This document shows positions 10,304-21,564 of a stretch of 64,000 nucleotides of DNA, in pieces. The stretch is from Smallanthus sonchifolius (taxonomy: Eukaryota > Streptophyta > Magnoliopsida > Asterales > Asteraceae), in assembly GCA_023525975.1 (NCBI GenBank), contig CM042029.1:85914849-85978848 (forward strand), in the 5' to 3' direction. How positions within the stretch are numbered: the first letter of the stretch is position 1; every line of letters starts with the position of its first letter. The notes under the pieces are model-generated. The model made no database searches. It was not told the DNA's origin and saw only the letters and a list, made by a program, of their open reading frames with translations. A program made the translations under genes and the position numbers.

Positions 10304-11289
10304 TATTGAGGAAAAGATATGAAAACAAGAAGTCATGGTGAGGACCAGGAAAAGAGAGGTATTGTATACTCATTTCTTCATTTATCCCTTAAATATGACT
10401 AGGTTCAGTTTCCAACTTTTGTAATTTTGGCATCAAATTCCATATATGATCCAGGAATCAGCTAAATATGTTGAAGGATGGCTCATTATAGAATTTCTAG
10501 GTGTGGTGTTACTCTTTTTGCTAAGTAGCTGGCAAATTAAGTTTCACAAATGCAAATTAGTTTGTTGACCTCTCAGCTTCTATATGGTATCGAAAATTTT
10601 CAACCTGATTACAAAAACTTTTGCAATCGAATATATAAATACCTTTAGGTTGTTTCTGTAAAATTAAGTTGTTTTTGTTTTTATTGTTTAGCCCCTTTAG
10701 ACTCCCGGTTTATTTGGTTTTTTTTTATAATATTTGGATTTAAAATATGCAATTTTAGACGTGGATTGTAACTAGGACCAAGGCATAAAAATAAAAACCA
10801 ACCGCGTCTATTCCTAAAATTAACCACGTCTATTTAAAACAAACCACGTCTTTAAAATATGCATTTTTAATCCATTGAGGATGGTCTCGCAAAATTTAGT
10901 GATTAAAGCAAAATTTATACTTCAATCTTTGTCCCATCAACCTCTAAACGCAGAGGTAAATTTATATAACATTAACTAAATGCTTGAAAATTTAGTAAAA
11001 TTTGCATAATTTCATTATGAACTCAATTGGCCGTTAAGTACATACAAGGCCTAACGGAAGTTAGTTGGCATCTTAACACATTACTTCCCACTACATTACA
11101 AAATGACATAAATGGCTAAACTATTACGACTTTCAAATATTAAACTTTCAGTCCTTTAACTATTTATTTCATAACAATGTCTTCCCTTTCTAAGGATCCT
11201 TTACCCAAGGAATGATCAAAGCCCAAAATCAAGAAACCTCAATTGAAACTCATCTCTAAACTCCAAAGTAGCCTCTCCAATAGGAAGTT

Positions 11290-11880
11290 GTTGCCACTAG
11301 ACTAAGACTTGACCTGCAGCTCTATTCCTCCTTTGCACTACTCTAGTAATCAACACATGCAATCTTTGAAAACAAGGAGCTGTCGGAATTATTGTTGAAT
11401 TAAGAGCAAGACCACTAGCCTTCTTTAACAATGAAGCATGGAAAACTCGATGGATTTGGGCAGAAGGAGGAAGATCCAATCTATAGGGTACAACCCAACC
11501 TAAGCAAGAATCAAGTAACGGACATATAACTTGGGAGAAAGCTTAGAATAGCCAAAGGACTTTAATGAAGTCTGAACATAAGGCTGCAACTGCAAATAAA
11601 CCCATGTACGAGGCTCAAATGTTCTTTCAGAGCCGTGAACATTACCAAACTGTTGCATTCTGTTTTGAGCTCTTTGCAAAGAAAATTTCAACGGTCAAAT
11701 AGTTTCTTCTCTAACACACGCCTTCATCTAAATAGACATATTAGAGTCTCTAAGAATATAAGGAACATGTATGGGTGGAGCACAGCCATACAAAGCATTG
11801 AAAGGAGTATTGTCAATAACTGTATTATGGAAGTTAGTGTTATATCAATTCTACCATAGTTTGTTATCTATCCCAAGCGT
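11290..11880 (-). pseudogene. Ty3/Gypsy integrase C-terminal relic, copy in B1
   Basis: Minus-strand frames at 11,500-11,691 (LQRAQNRMQQ, WVYLQLQPY, SPKLYVRY) and 11,297-11,479 (LPPSAQIHRVFHASLLKKA) match the segment between integrase core and polyprotein end in Ty3/Gypsy elements. The part before it (GCAPPIHVPYI type) is readable from 11,700 to about 11,870. Stops separate the pieces, and the rest of the polyprotein is missing. Confidence 0.85.
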
Positions 11881-11884
11881 TTGG

Positions 11885-12232
11885 CATGTCAAAAATTGTT
11901 TTTCTACTAGTTTAAATGTAGTAGTTATAGTCAAATTTTACTAAATTTCATCTTCAAATTCTTGTTGCATTTCTCCTACTCGTTGTCGTCAAGAACATAC
12001 ACTTGTCGATCCATTTTCTCTTAAAACAACACACAAATATACAATTATGTAAATACATATACCTAAAAACTAAACCTTCATGAAAACTCGAATTTAATTT
12101 TGTTTTTTTGGAAAAAAAAGTTGGATTTTCTTGTCTAGGCCAATAAGACTTTCATCTTCCGGAAGCATAGGCGGTTTAGCATAGGAGATTGTGCATTCAT
12201 GAGTTGAAATCCCATCAAAGGATAACTCTTAC
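11885..12232. repeat. ~370-bp block, copy in B1
   Basis: From TTTAAATGTAGTAGTTATAG to GGATAACTCTTAC, clearly related to 9,150-9,520 but with several small gaps (for example GTCTAGGCCAATAAGAC replaces a longer stretch). Confidence 0.75.
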
Positions 12233-12326
12233 AGCATGTGTTATACCAAAGGAGTGAGGCTTAAGTGAGAGGAAAAATGGTTGCTACGTGACGTCTCGTC
12301 ATTTTAATGAATTCTCACATCACACT

Positions 12327-12575
12327 CACTTGGTAAGGGAAATACCCAAGTGAGTGAGTGAGGTGTAAGCATTAAATGTATTTTAATAATAAATTTATAA
12401 ATAAAAATTATAATAAAAAAGACATAAATATACATTATATAATAAAAAAGACATAAATATACATTATAATAAAAAAGACATAAATTAAAATAAAAATAAA
12501 AAAAGACATAAATAAAAATTAAAATAAAAAAAGTCATAAATAGAAAAGTACATAAATAAAAAATAAAAAACTACT
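12327..12575. repeat. Hairpin CACTCACTTGG/CCAAGTGAGTG and A-rich tandem repeat, unit 1
   Basis: A near-perfect inverted repeat at 12,327-12,360 is followed by many degenerate copies of AATAAAAAAGACATAAAT. The tandem array differs in copy number between units (31,140-31,275 and 54,483-54,630). Confidence 0.75.
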
Positions 12576-12658
12576 CGATTCCATATTTTGACTTGATCTC
12601 GTTCTGTTTCCTCTAGATACTGTGAAACTTTAAAACTTTTCGGTTAACATGAGTCCAT

Positions 12659-13307
12659 TTAGAACTCAATTGGTCCACACTTTTATGTGTGTTAAATATG
12701 AGGATAATTATACATGAAAAACATGTATAAATTATGACATATCAATCGCCTTATGTTTTCAATTGACTTGAGTAGAATGTTGCATGATGGTGTAGTTATT
12801 TATATCAAAAAGGTTAAGAATAATCAACAAGAACGAGCTATTTTTTAACATGAAGAAACCCTAAATAGTGAAGAGAAGCCAAAGAGAAGCCTAGACCTGA
12901 TATAATTTGAGGCGTCCTTTCAACTTTGAATACACTCCATCTCTTGCTCTTTATAGTATCCAAGTTGAATCCGGGTTGGACCAATCCATAACCTGCGGAG
13001 CACAGCTTCAAGCGCAATCTAATTTATTTGTCAGCTACAAGCCCAACTACTCCACATAAACTCAGTTGAAATCCACATGAAAAGAACAACAAAATGAATA
13101 AATGTCTAGCAATATTTATACACAAAATATACAACATTTTTTATATTAAATTGAAAATAGATATATATTTCAACAATTATCTATGTTGATATACTATTCA
13201 ATATGATGATGATTTTAATGTGTTTTGAAATGTGTCAAATTATGGACTCACTCTTTGTGTTACACAAAATTTCTTTTAAATTTTTGAGCCCGCATCTTAT
13301 GTGTTCG
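12659..13307. other. Junction of unit 1 to unit 2, with an unassigned insertion
   Basis: From about 12,740 the sequence again resembles 8,385-8,560 (CCTTATGTTTTCAATTG). It is interrupted at about 12,805-13,175 by sequence not found in the other units. This insertion has no clear terminal repeats or duplication and no coding similarity I recognise. Confidence 0.5.
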
Positions 13308-13872
13308 GTACTTGGACCTAGATGACTAGTAGTTTATGACATTCTTGTGCGATCTTTTGATGAGCAAGTTGATATGAAGATGGATGTTTTTGAAGGCTTC
13401 TAATATGCAATAAGTCATGCTGTGTAGTAAAATTACCTAGCTAGTCGTGGTGTTCAATGACTTTTGTCTTTTGAACTTTGTAGCATAAGTTAGTTTACAT
13501 GGTTGATGAAATGACTTTTGTAAGCATCCACATTGCGTATTATTTGTATTAGTTGGTCACGGTGAAGCTAGCCTGGGTGGGATATGGTAACTTACTCGAT
13601 CGTTAGTTTCATGCTAGCAATATATTTCGAATTTTGTGCACATACATATATATTTGTGTTATTACACACTGTGGATTATACACATGACTCGGGAGGGTCA
13701 ACTCAAACAGGAAGAACTATACCTGGTCATTATGGTTTCATGAAGAGAGTTATGAAGTGAAATAAGTTGTAGTGGTTTGATGAATTTAAGAAATAGTTAT
13801 GGATGGAGTACCAGAAAAATAAGTTACAACTCTTCATTAGCACTACTATTTCATTAAGTATTATTGTTTTTC

Positions 13873-14260
13873 CACTACTAGAAAACATGTATATTTTCTA
13901 CAAAAGTTTCTGATAAATTACCAACAAAATAATTTTTTCACAAGTTAGCGATAACTTTTCGATAAAACAAAAACAAAAAAGTAACCATAAGATTCCCTAC
14001 AGTTTTCTGATAAATTTATTAAATAAATTAACTTATTTATTTAATATAATAGTCAGAATACTGTCAGAAATTAGCGACGAGAGGCTTTTCTCACTAGTTC
14101 GTTGAAAAATTAGTCGGGATTTTACTGAAAAAAAACATCTCCTACAAGGTTTTATTCCAACAAACATTTTTTGTTGGAAACTTTTCGCTAACGGCCAATT
14201 CCAACACATTTCTCACGAAATCTGTTGTCGTAAATTTTTTAGTTTTTTGGTACTGTTCTA
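13873..14260. mobile_element. CACTA-like element fragment
   Basis: Begins CACTACTAGAAAAC, a common CACTA terminus, exactly where units 1 and 3 read uninterrupted sequence. The expected right terminus (CTAGTAGTG) is not seen, so it is truncated or its end has decayed. Interior is AT-rich without coding similarity. Confidence 0.5.
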
Positions 14261-14272
14261 CTAGTATAAATG

Positions 14273-14814
14273 TGATTTTTTTTTCTTCAAAATGGCATAT
14301 ATTTTGAAAATAAAGTGGCAAATGGCTAGTCAACAAGGAAAATTAGGAAAATGGTAGAACCGCACATGGTAATTGCGGTTTCAGCTTTACAAAATGGTTC
14401 CAATCATTGGATGTCAGGTGTGTTGAAGATTCCCCTAAAACCGTACTTCCAAAGTGCGGTTTCAGTGTAAAGATTTAACGGGGCTCACTAACCCAGTTAA
14501 CCCACATCTAACCCCATGACTTAACCTAGTTTGTCCTTTATTGAAACCGTGATTCAGAATCACGATCTCAGTTAAAGCTGCAAGCCCACATGTTTTAATC
14601 CAAGGATCTCTACATCAATCATTCATATGTCAAGTCATGTTTTGGAATAAAGGAGAAACCGTGTATACAAATATCGGTTTCAGTTATAGACATTTTGATG
14701 TCATTTTTTCTTTTAACCTTGGAAGGTAAAAAAAAAGCCTAGTTGAAAAAAATGATTTTCTACTAACTTTGGGCTAAATTTATCATAAGTTGCCACTTTA
14801 TTTGTTGCTTACCA
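14273..14814. mobile_element. Element E, ~540 bp, probably a Mutator-like MITE
   Basis: AGTATAAATGT flanks the segment at 14,263-14,273 and 14,814-14,824, where units 1 and 3 have a single copy, so an insertion with a 9- to 11-base duplication is likely. Both ends carry AAATAAAGTGGCAA in inverted orientation, slightly inside the termini. Parts of the same repeat lie at 1,265-2,320, one of them inverted. No coding capacity. Confidence 0.55.
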
Positions 14815-15172
14815 GTATAAATGTAGTAGTCATTGTCAATTTTTACTATATTTCATCTTCAAATTCTTCTTGCATTTCTCCTACTCGTTGTCGTCAAGAA
14901 AATATACTTGTTGGTCCATTTTCTTTTAAACCAACACACAAATATACAAGAATGTAAATACCTAAAAAAACTAAACCTTCATGAAAACTCGCAATTTATT
15001 TATTTTTGTTATTTCTGAAAAAAAGTTGGATTTTCGTGTCTAGTTGGGTTTCATATTTGCAAGTAAATAAAACAACCCATCCAATAGGACTTTCATCTTC
15101 CGGTACCATATACGGTTTACCATAGGAGATTGTGCATTCATGAGTTGAAATCCCATCAAAGGATAATTCTTA
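14815..15172. repeat. ~370-bp block, copy in A2
   Basis: Same block as 9,150-9,520, with unit-2-specific substitutions such as AAGAAAATATACTTGTTGGTCC. Confidence 0.8.
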
Positions 15173-15683
15173 TGGCTATATGCAGTTTAAAAAGAACTCA
15201 TAACAAGAAATAATATATACTCATTTTGTAGCTCTTATGCTCACTCTCGGATGGAGACCTAACTAATGTTTAAAAGTATATGAGATTTTACTAAATCAAT
15301 ACATCATACATTTGGTTATTTGTAAAGTGACAAGAATTCGATGTCCAAATGTCATGGAAATTCCTCCACTAGTTTTGCTTATAACACAGGGTTGATTGAT
15401 GTGTATATTGTTGATTTTAAATAGTTTCTGCCGTCATAATGCATTGATGCTTTTATATAACATCACTAAACCCAACTGTTCTGATAAGATATGAGTAGAA
15501 CTAATTAGACGACTATTTGGTTTCTTATGATCATCTAACAAAACGATAAATGAGTTCTGTTTTCAAACATTTATTTTGTTGACATCAATTGGAACCCAAC
15601 AACAAATTTTTTAACTGAAGTACTTAGAATATCACTTACACATTTTAAAATCAATGTCAAACACTTGTGCTTTCCTATTTGTC

Positions 15684-15774
15684 AAGTGGCCCTTGGAGTT
15701 CCCCCAAACACTTCAGTAAAAAGTTCTAATAAAACATCTCAGTGAAGTGTTCGGAGGATCCCTTAGGGACACTC
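15684..15774 (-). ncRNA. MIR395: MIR395 microRNA precursor, A-type, copy 2
   Basis: The mature sequence on minus at 15,696-15,716 is identical to copy 1. The partner arm lies at about 15,740-15,762, and the closing AGTG/CACT pairs at 15,685-15,688 and 15,770-15,773. Loop and stem are intact, so processing by DCL1 is plausible. A TATATATA box on minus at 15,849-15,856 and GAGAC (plus GTCTC, 15,920-15,924) lie upstream. The left arm of the promoter inverted repeat has one change (CTTGAACATG, 15,899-15,908). Confidence 0.9.
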
Positions 15775-15848
15775 GACTTTTCCTTTCATCTTTATTCCTT
15801 TTGTAGTCACTTGAAGTGTTATATTATAAACATTTGCTTAGTTTTACG

Positions 15849-15952
15849 TATATATAGACGAGTTATGGGAAGCTTCTGATCCATGGACGCATGAGAAGCT
15901 TGAACATGGTTGGCAATGAGTCTCTATTAGGAGAGTGGTATTCATGTTCACG
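15849..15952 (-). promoter_or_regulatory. Proximal promoter of MIR395 copy 2
   Basis: TATATATA at 15,849-15,856, GAGAC core at 15,920-15,924, right inverted-repeat arm CATGTTCACG at 15,943-15,952. Same order and spacing as copy 1. Confidence 0.55.
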
Positions 15953-17139
15953 TATTGAGGAAAAGATATGAAAACAAGAAGTCATGGTGAGGACCAGGAA
16001 AAGAGAGGTATTGTATACTCATTTCTTCATTTATCCCTTAAATATGACTAGGTTCAGTTTCCAACTTTTGTAATTTTGGCATCAAATTCCATATATGATC
16101 CAGGAATCAGCTAAAGATGTAGAAGGGTGGCTCATTATAGAATTTCTAGGTGTGGTATTACTCTTTTTGCTAAGTAGCTGGCAAATTAAGTTTCACAAAT
16201 GCAAATTAGTTTGTTGACCTCTCAGCTTCTATATGGTATCGAAAATTTTCAACCTGATTACAAAAACTTTTGCAATCGAATATATAAATACCTTTAGGTT
16301 GTTTCTGTAAAATTAAGTTGTTTTTGTTTTTATTGTTTAGCCCCTTTAGACTCCCGGTTTATTTGGTTTTTTTTATAATATTTGGATTTAAAATATGCAA
16401 TTTTAGACGTGGATTGTACTAGGACCAAGTCATAAAAATAAAAACCAACCGCGTCTATTCCTAAAATTAACCACGTCTATTTAAAAACCAACCACGTCTT
16501 TAAAATATGCATTTTTAATCCATTGAGGATGGTCTCGCAAAATTTAGGGATTAAAGCAAAATTTATACTTCAATCTTTGTCCCATCAACCTCTAAACGCA
16601 GAGGTAAATTTATATAACATTAACTAAATGCTTGCAAATTTAGTAAAATTCAATCTTTGTCCCATCAATCTCTAAGAAATCAACTAACGAGCAAAACTAG
16701 TTATTTTTCAATCATATTTTTTTTTTATAAAAAAAAAGCTTATTCTATGTGCAAAACTATTTTTTTGGCAATTAAGTTTCAGTATAAACCAACTGATAGC
16801 AAATAAGAAGATTTGTATGAACAGAAAAGAGGAACTCACACAAATTTGCATAATTTCATTATGAACTCAATTGGCCGTTAAGTACATACAAGCCCTAACG
16901 GAAGTTAGTTGGCATCTTTACACATTAATTCCCTCTACATTACAAAATGACATATATGGCTAAACTATTACAACTTTCAAATATTACACTTTCAGTCCTT
17001 TAACTATTTATTTCATAACAATGTATTCCCTTTCTAAGGATCCTTTACCCAAGGAATGATCAAAGCCCAAAATCAAGAAATCTCAATTGAAACTCATCTC
17101 TAAACTCCAAAGTAGCCTCTCCAATAGGAAGTTTTTGCC

Positions 17140-17246
17140 ACTAGACAAAGACTTGACCTGCAGCTCTATTCCTCCTTCGCACTACTCTAGTAATCAACAC
17201 ATGTAATCTTTGAAAACAAGGAGCTGTCGGAATTACAGTTGAATTA
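17140..17246 (-). pseudogene. Gypsy integrase relic of B2, part left of the Copia insertion
   Basis: Matches 11,297-11,405 and 53,393-53,501. It is cut at 17,246 by the Copia LTR and continues at 30,171. Confidence 0.8.
17242..17246. other. Target-site duplication AATTA, left of Copia
   Basis: AATTA occurs again at 30,166-30,170. Units 1 (11,396) and 3 (53,500) have a single TTGAATTAAGAGC, the empty site. Confidence 0.95.
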
Positions 17247-18012
17247 TGTAGGATTGTAAGATTACAAGGTGATTCTATTCTAGTTGATATTGGCGGAAAC
17301 AATAGCAACCAACAAAGTAAACAAGTAAACAGCAAGAATACTGATAAATGCACTGTTGTATTAAACTTCTGAGATTACAAGATTACAAGTAAAACTCTCT
17401 CTAAAAGCACTATCAAGGCACTAAAAAGACACACTCAAAAGCACACTTGCTATGAAGTGTTTACAAGGTATTTATAGTAACTTAGAATCAAGACAGACCC
17501 TTGATTCTAAGGATCAGATCGAACACAGACCGTCGATCTTGTTTATTAATCTAAATTATACGCAAAGGCTAATCTAGATAACTTTATTGAAACGTCTTCT
17601 TTGGCATCATTGTTTGCATGCTTGGAGACGCGCGACATTGTCCTTTATTGGTTGCACCACTGAGGTTCCTTCTGCTTGGAGTGTGGCAGTTGCTTTTGCA
17701 GAAAGGTGTCAGAGGCGCTTCACATGGATAGTCAGCTGCAACGTTTGGTCTTCAATGAATAAGGCTATCAGCAGCAGAGATGAGAATAATACTGCTGATA
17801 AGCCCATCAGCAACACCTTGTGTTGAACGCTGCTGATAAGCCTATCAGCAGCAACAAGTGTTGAATGCTGCTGATAAGCCTATCAGCAGCAACAAGTGTT
17901 GAATGTTGCTGATAAGCCTATCAGCAGCAACATGTGATGAATGTTGCTGATAAGCCTATCAGCAGCATTTGTATTTAGAATAATTTGGTAGCAATCAGTC
18001 TTTGGTTCTACA
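17247..18012 (-). repeat. 3' LTR of the Copia element (left end)
   Basis: Starts TGTAGGATTG, ends TTGGTTCTACA on plus. Differs from 29,400-30,165 at eight positions, all transitions. Its right third holds one partial and four good units of 38 bp, each with the inverted repeat CTGCTGATA-AGCC-TATCAGCAG. On minus, transcription and polyadenylation signals would be expected here, but I could not place them confidently. Confidence 0.95.
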
Positions 18013-18027
18013 AACTCCCCCTAGACT
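18013..18027 (-). other. Polypurine tract
   Basis: On minus, AGTCTAGGGGGAGTT lies directly before the 3' LTR. It is the expected primer site for plus-strand DNA synthesis. Confidence 0.85.
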
Positions 18028-18045
18028 GATGCAACCAAAATTCTT

Positions 18046-21000
18046 CTAATTACTTTGCTGCTGAAGCTTTTGCATATGGCTGACTATCCTTTCAACCTCA
18101 TAGCCTCTTGGATCCTTGCTGGGATTGTTCAGTGGAAGTTCAGACAGAGTCTTGATGTCTTTGTGTGGCATTTTGTAGATTGCTTTGCTTGAACATCTCA
18201 TCTGCTGCTTCTTTACATCAATCAGAGTGAACTCATCCAAATCCGCATTATAGGACCAAGATACAAATGGAGAGTGGGACTTGAGTGGTTTGATATCCAT
18301 GACTACATCTTTGCTAGGGTTGAAGTAATGTCTGATTGCTAGCATAAGATGTTTCCCTCTCTCATTTGTAGGCTCATGAGCTTCACCCAGCTCCAAAATT
18401 CTTCTTAGGTCTGAATCTGGTAGTTGCAGAACTTCATCAACAGACCTGTATGTAGATCTTCTTCTTTCAGTTCTCCCCCTGAAGATCTCAAACCTTTGAT
18501 CCCGAGGATTGTAGACCCATTCAACTATGTTTCTTGAGTCTTCAGGTTCAGATGAGGATTTGGATTTCTTTAGGGGAGACTGTTGATGAGTGGGAGCTGG
18601 GTAGGATGATTTGGACTTGTTGGGTGGAGGAGTGGAAGGTTTGGGGAAGAGAGTGGAAGGATGATGGACTGAGGAAGAGGTAGGTGAGGGAGAAGGCTTG
18701 GGTTTCTTTGTCTTTGGTTTTTCTTCTTCTTTGATAAGTACCATTTTCTTGGAGCCTTTTTTCCCTAGTCTTTCTTCCTCATCCTTTTTAACTTTGAAGT
18801 AGAGGGCTTGCAGGTTCATGAAATTCATGGGACCTAGCCTCTTTCCACTATCTCCTCTAGCCTTAAGGAAGTCAATCATGACCTTCCTTTCTTCATGGGT
18901 TCTTTTATTCAGTGCAATGGTCTTCTTGGACTGTAGCTTGGCTTTTTCTTCTTCTTCAGCCTTTTTCTTGCTAGCCAATTGACCCTGCTGACCCATGAAG
19001 GCTCTGTAGACTTCTTTAGTTGATAGTTTCTCAAGGTAGTCTGCATCCTCACCTTGAGAGACTAGAGTCTTTACCCACTCCTCCCTCATTTCTTTAGCTA
19101 GTTCAGAATCGGTTATTCTGAACTTAGCTTCTTCTTTCTTCTTTTTCTCCAATTCTTCCTCCTCTTTATTGAACTGTTCCTGCAGTTGACGAGCAAGGGC
19201 TGCATCTTCTTCAATCTGGTCAACTGCAGGAATCTTTCTTTTCAGCTCATCCAGCTGTCTAGCATACAGCTGGATGGTTTGTTCTCTTAGGAGAATGGCT
19301 GTTTTTCTTTCTTGAGCCTTTTTCATGTCAGCCATCTCCTCTTCTTCTCTTTTTCTTCTTTTCTCTTCTATCTCTCTTTTCTCTTTTTGCAACCTCTCTT
19401 CATCTTCATCAGTCATGATTCCCTTTCCTTTGTTTACATTGGATGCCTCTGCTTCAGCTTCACTGATCACAACAGCAGATGATGATGATGCTATTGGGAT
19501 CTCTGCCTCAGCTTCATTGGCAAGTTGAGGGATTGACAAGGGATGATCACTTTCTTTATCAAGTTGATACTCAGGACCTTCTATTTCCCTCAGTTGATCC
19601 CTAAGAGAAGATCTTGTGCCAGATGCTGCAGATGTGGCTTCAACTTGTGGAGTATCTGAGTTGGAGTCAGCATCAGAAGTTGACACAGACTCTTCCTGAG
19701 GAATCAGTCCTTCTTCTTCAAGATGGGCTCTGACAGTAGCTATCATTGCCTGGCTTTCAAGAGAGTTGACGTTGCAGATGTTTGCCCTGAGCTGAAAAAT
19801 CTTGAATAGGAAGTTTGAGGGCAGCTGAAGGATGTTCCTGGTGTAGATGATGAGAGAGGATCCGTTGCTGAGCAGAAGAGTGTGGTCAAGGGACTTAGTG
19901 CTCACCCAAGCTAGCACGTCCAAGTCCTTGACCAGGAAGGCATACAGGAATCTTCGAAGGCCCAGAACTTCTTCTTCAGGGAGAAGACTGCTCCTTGTTA
20001 TTTCAAGATTGCTAGGAGTCAGTCTCCTTTCTGCGGTCACCGAGGATTCAGGATAAGCTACCCGATGTGCTGCTTGTAGGAATCTTTGGAACCTGGGTAG
20101 ATTATCCTCCATCAGGTCGTAGAACCTGCCAATGGCAAGTTCTGCTGAGAGATCTGCTGAGTTGTTGATGCAGTTTGATACGTATAGCTGTAGGACTTGG
20201 AGGGTATTGAGAGAGTTCCAGTTCAGCTCTTCTACTCCGCTGAACTCCCATCCAATCCAAAACCTCTCAGCTGATCCATCATACCCCCAAGCTAAAATGG
20301 AGTCAAATTCTAGCTTCTTTGATGATCTGAGTAGTTGGGGGGTAGAGGATTGACTAATGATGGCTGCTGCTTCAGGGATGATGCTGAATGGTGTATTTGG
20401 TTGTTCTGTGTCTTCAGTACCATTCAGCATTTCATCGACAGCCCTGACGACCAACTTCCAGTCTTCAGATTTCTCTTCGTCTTCGTTATCTGTGGCTGGC
20501 AAGTCATGAATTTGTACAAAAGCAGGCTTGAATAGTGAGCTTTGAAGTAGAACCTGCTCTTGAATCCAGTCGTCAAGACTGTCTGTATCTTCTTCCATAG
20601 AGACCATCTCCCCCTTTTTGGTTGCATCAGTAGACAGGTAAGCATCAGTTTGGGTGCCTACTGATACGAGAGAGGGAGTGGCTAAAGTTGGGCATTGATG
20701 GGCTTCATGCATAGAGACTTGGTGTCTTAGTTTGGACACTTCAACCTCTAGCATAGCCACCCTAGCCGTCAATTCCAAGTTATGAAGTTTCAGTCTGTCC
20801 TCATCCACAGTTGTGGAATCCTTGGACCCAGATGGGGCCGTAGGCCGAGCCTCAGCATCCCCATCACCCGTGGTTTCTTGGCGCCTGGGATTCCTCTCAG
20901 TGAGGGTAGTTTCCAAGGAAACACCCTCACCATGAGTTGCCATGGTTGAGGTCTTAAAGATGTTGTCACTGTCCTCCTGGTCATGTGATGGACCAGCAGT

Positions 21001-21564
21001 AGTGACAGCCTCTTCCACATCCACTCTTTCGATACTCCTAGAGTGGACCTTCAAGGGTGAAGAACTGGGGTTGGGTGTTTCGGAAGCAAGACCAATCAGT
21101 ACCTCCTTGATAGTGGTAGTTGGAGAAGGTACATCACTTTGGTCAGGTTCCTCCACACTTAAGTTCAAGGAAGATAGGAATGGCTCAAAGGGCTGTTCTA
21201 TGGATCCGGGAAGTGATCCTAATCCTAATAGAGAGACTTCCGAAGGATTCTCCCTAGCAATGTGGCTTTCCCTTATGATATTCTCACTAGAATTTTGTGA
21301 TTCTGAGTGAGGGATGTTGGCTTGGGTTTGGGCCTTGGAGGCAAGAGAAGAAGGAGTTCTCTTGCCCCTTTTCCTTGTATATTTGGCTGCAACCGGGGCC
21401 CTGTGTTCCGGTTGAGCAAGCAAACTGTGGGTGAGTAATGTATGTGCTTGTGCATCCTCAGTAGAATGCACAGGGGTTCGATCAAGGGAAACAGTAGTTT
21501 GAGTTTGTGGCAGTGAGGTGGAGGGTGTGGGATCAGTATCAGCTGGGTTTGCTGAACTGTCACC
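18046..21564 (-). CDS. Copia extra 3' reading frame, main part (env-like position)
   Basis: Open for over 1,100 codons on minus, from just after a UAG at 21,565-21,567 to the stop at 18,046. The first in-frame start-like codon is GTG (21,471), not a credible start. The protein is rich in S, P, E and K. Near residues 225-260 (from the GTG) is a short heptad stretch (LELTARVAMLEVEVSKLR). About 680-860 is a long charged coiled coil (KEKREIEEKRRKREEEE), and about 925-985 a proline/serine/lysine-rich linker. I see no membrane segment or signal peptide, so calling it an envelope protein would rest on position alone. It continues the 22,353-21,565 frame in phase. Role unknown. Confidence 0.8.
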   Translation of the reverse strand, partial: GDSSANPADTDPTPSTSLPQTQTTVSLDRTPVHSTEDAQAHTLLTHSLLAQPEHRAPVAAKYTRKRGKRTPSSLASKAQTQANIPHSESQNSSENIIRESHIARENPSEVSLLGLGSLPGSIEQPFEPFLSSLNLSVEEPDQSDVPSPTTTIKEVLIGLASETPNPSSSPLKVHSRSIERVDVEEAVTTAGPSHDQEDSDNIFKTSTMATHGEGVSLETTLTERNPRRQETTGDGDAEARPTAPSGSKDSTTVDEDRLKLHNLELTARVAMLEVEVSKLRHQVSMHEAHQCPTLATPSLVSVGTQTDAYLSTDATKKGEMVSMEEDTDSLDDWIQEQVLLQSSLFKPAFVQIHDLPATDNEDEEKSEDWKLVVRAVDEMLNGTEDTEQPNTPFSIIPEAAAIISQSSTPQLLRSSKKLEFDSILAWGYDGSAERFWIGWEFSGVEELNWNSLNTLQVLQLYVSNCINNSADLSAELAIGRFYDLMEDNLPRFQRFLQAAHRVAYPESSVTAERRLTPSNLEITRSSLLPEEEVLGLRRFLYAFLVKDLDVLAWVSTKSLDHTLLLSNGSSLIIYTRNILQLPSNFLFKIFQLRANICNVNSLESQAMIATVRAHLEEEGLIPQEESVSTSDADSNSDTPQVEATSAASGTRSSLRDQLREIEGPEYQLDKESDHPLSIPQLANEAEAEIPIASSSSAVVISEAEAEASNVNKGKGIMTDEDEERLQKEKREIEEKRRKREEEEMADMKKAQERKTAILLREQTIQLYARQLDELKRKIPAVDQIEEDAALARQLQEQFNKEEEELEKKKKEEAKFRITDSELAKEMREEWVKTLVSQGEDADYLEKLSTKEVYRAFMGQQGQLASKKKAEEEEKAKLQSKKTIALNKRTHEERKVMIDFLKARGDSGKRLGPMNFMNLQALYFKVKKDEEERLGKKGSKKMVLIKEEEKPKTKKPKPSPSPTSSSVHHPSTLFPKPSTPPPNKSKSSYPAPTHQQSPLKKSKSSSEPEDSRNIVEWVYNPRDQRFEIFRGRTERRRSTYRSVDEVLQLPDSDLRRILELGEAHEPTNERGKHLMLAIRHYFNPSKDVVMDIKPLKSHSPFVSWSYNADLDEFTLIDVKKQQMRCSSKAIYKMPHKDIKTLSELPLNNPSKDPRGYEVERIVSHMQKLQQQSN

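Larger units (their letters stand above)
8562..12658. repeat. Segmental unit 1 (blocks A and B)
   Basis: Starts with ACTTGGACCTAGATGG, the point where unit 3 also begins (50,464). Block A (8,562 to about 10,980) holds an A-type MIR395 hairpin. Block B (about 11,010-12,658) holds a Gypsy integrase relic, a second copy of the 370-bp block and A-rich tandem repeats. At GAGTCCAT (ends 12,658) units 2 and 3 continue into block C, while unit 1 goes into the start of unit 2. Unit 1 therefore lacks C and D. Confidence 0.85.

Noticed and set aside
17790..17970. CRISPR-like array
   Set aside because: The 38-bp units are contiguous tandem repeats within an LTR, without unique spacers, in a plant genome.
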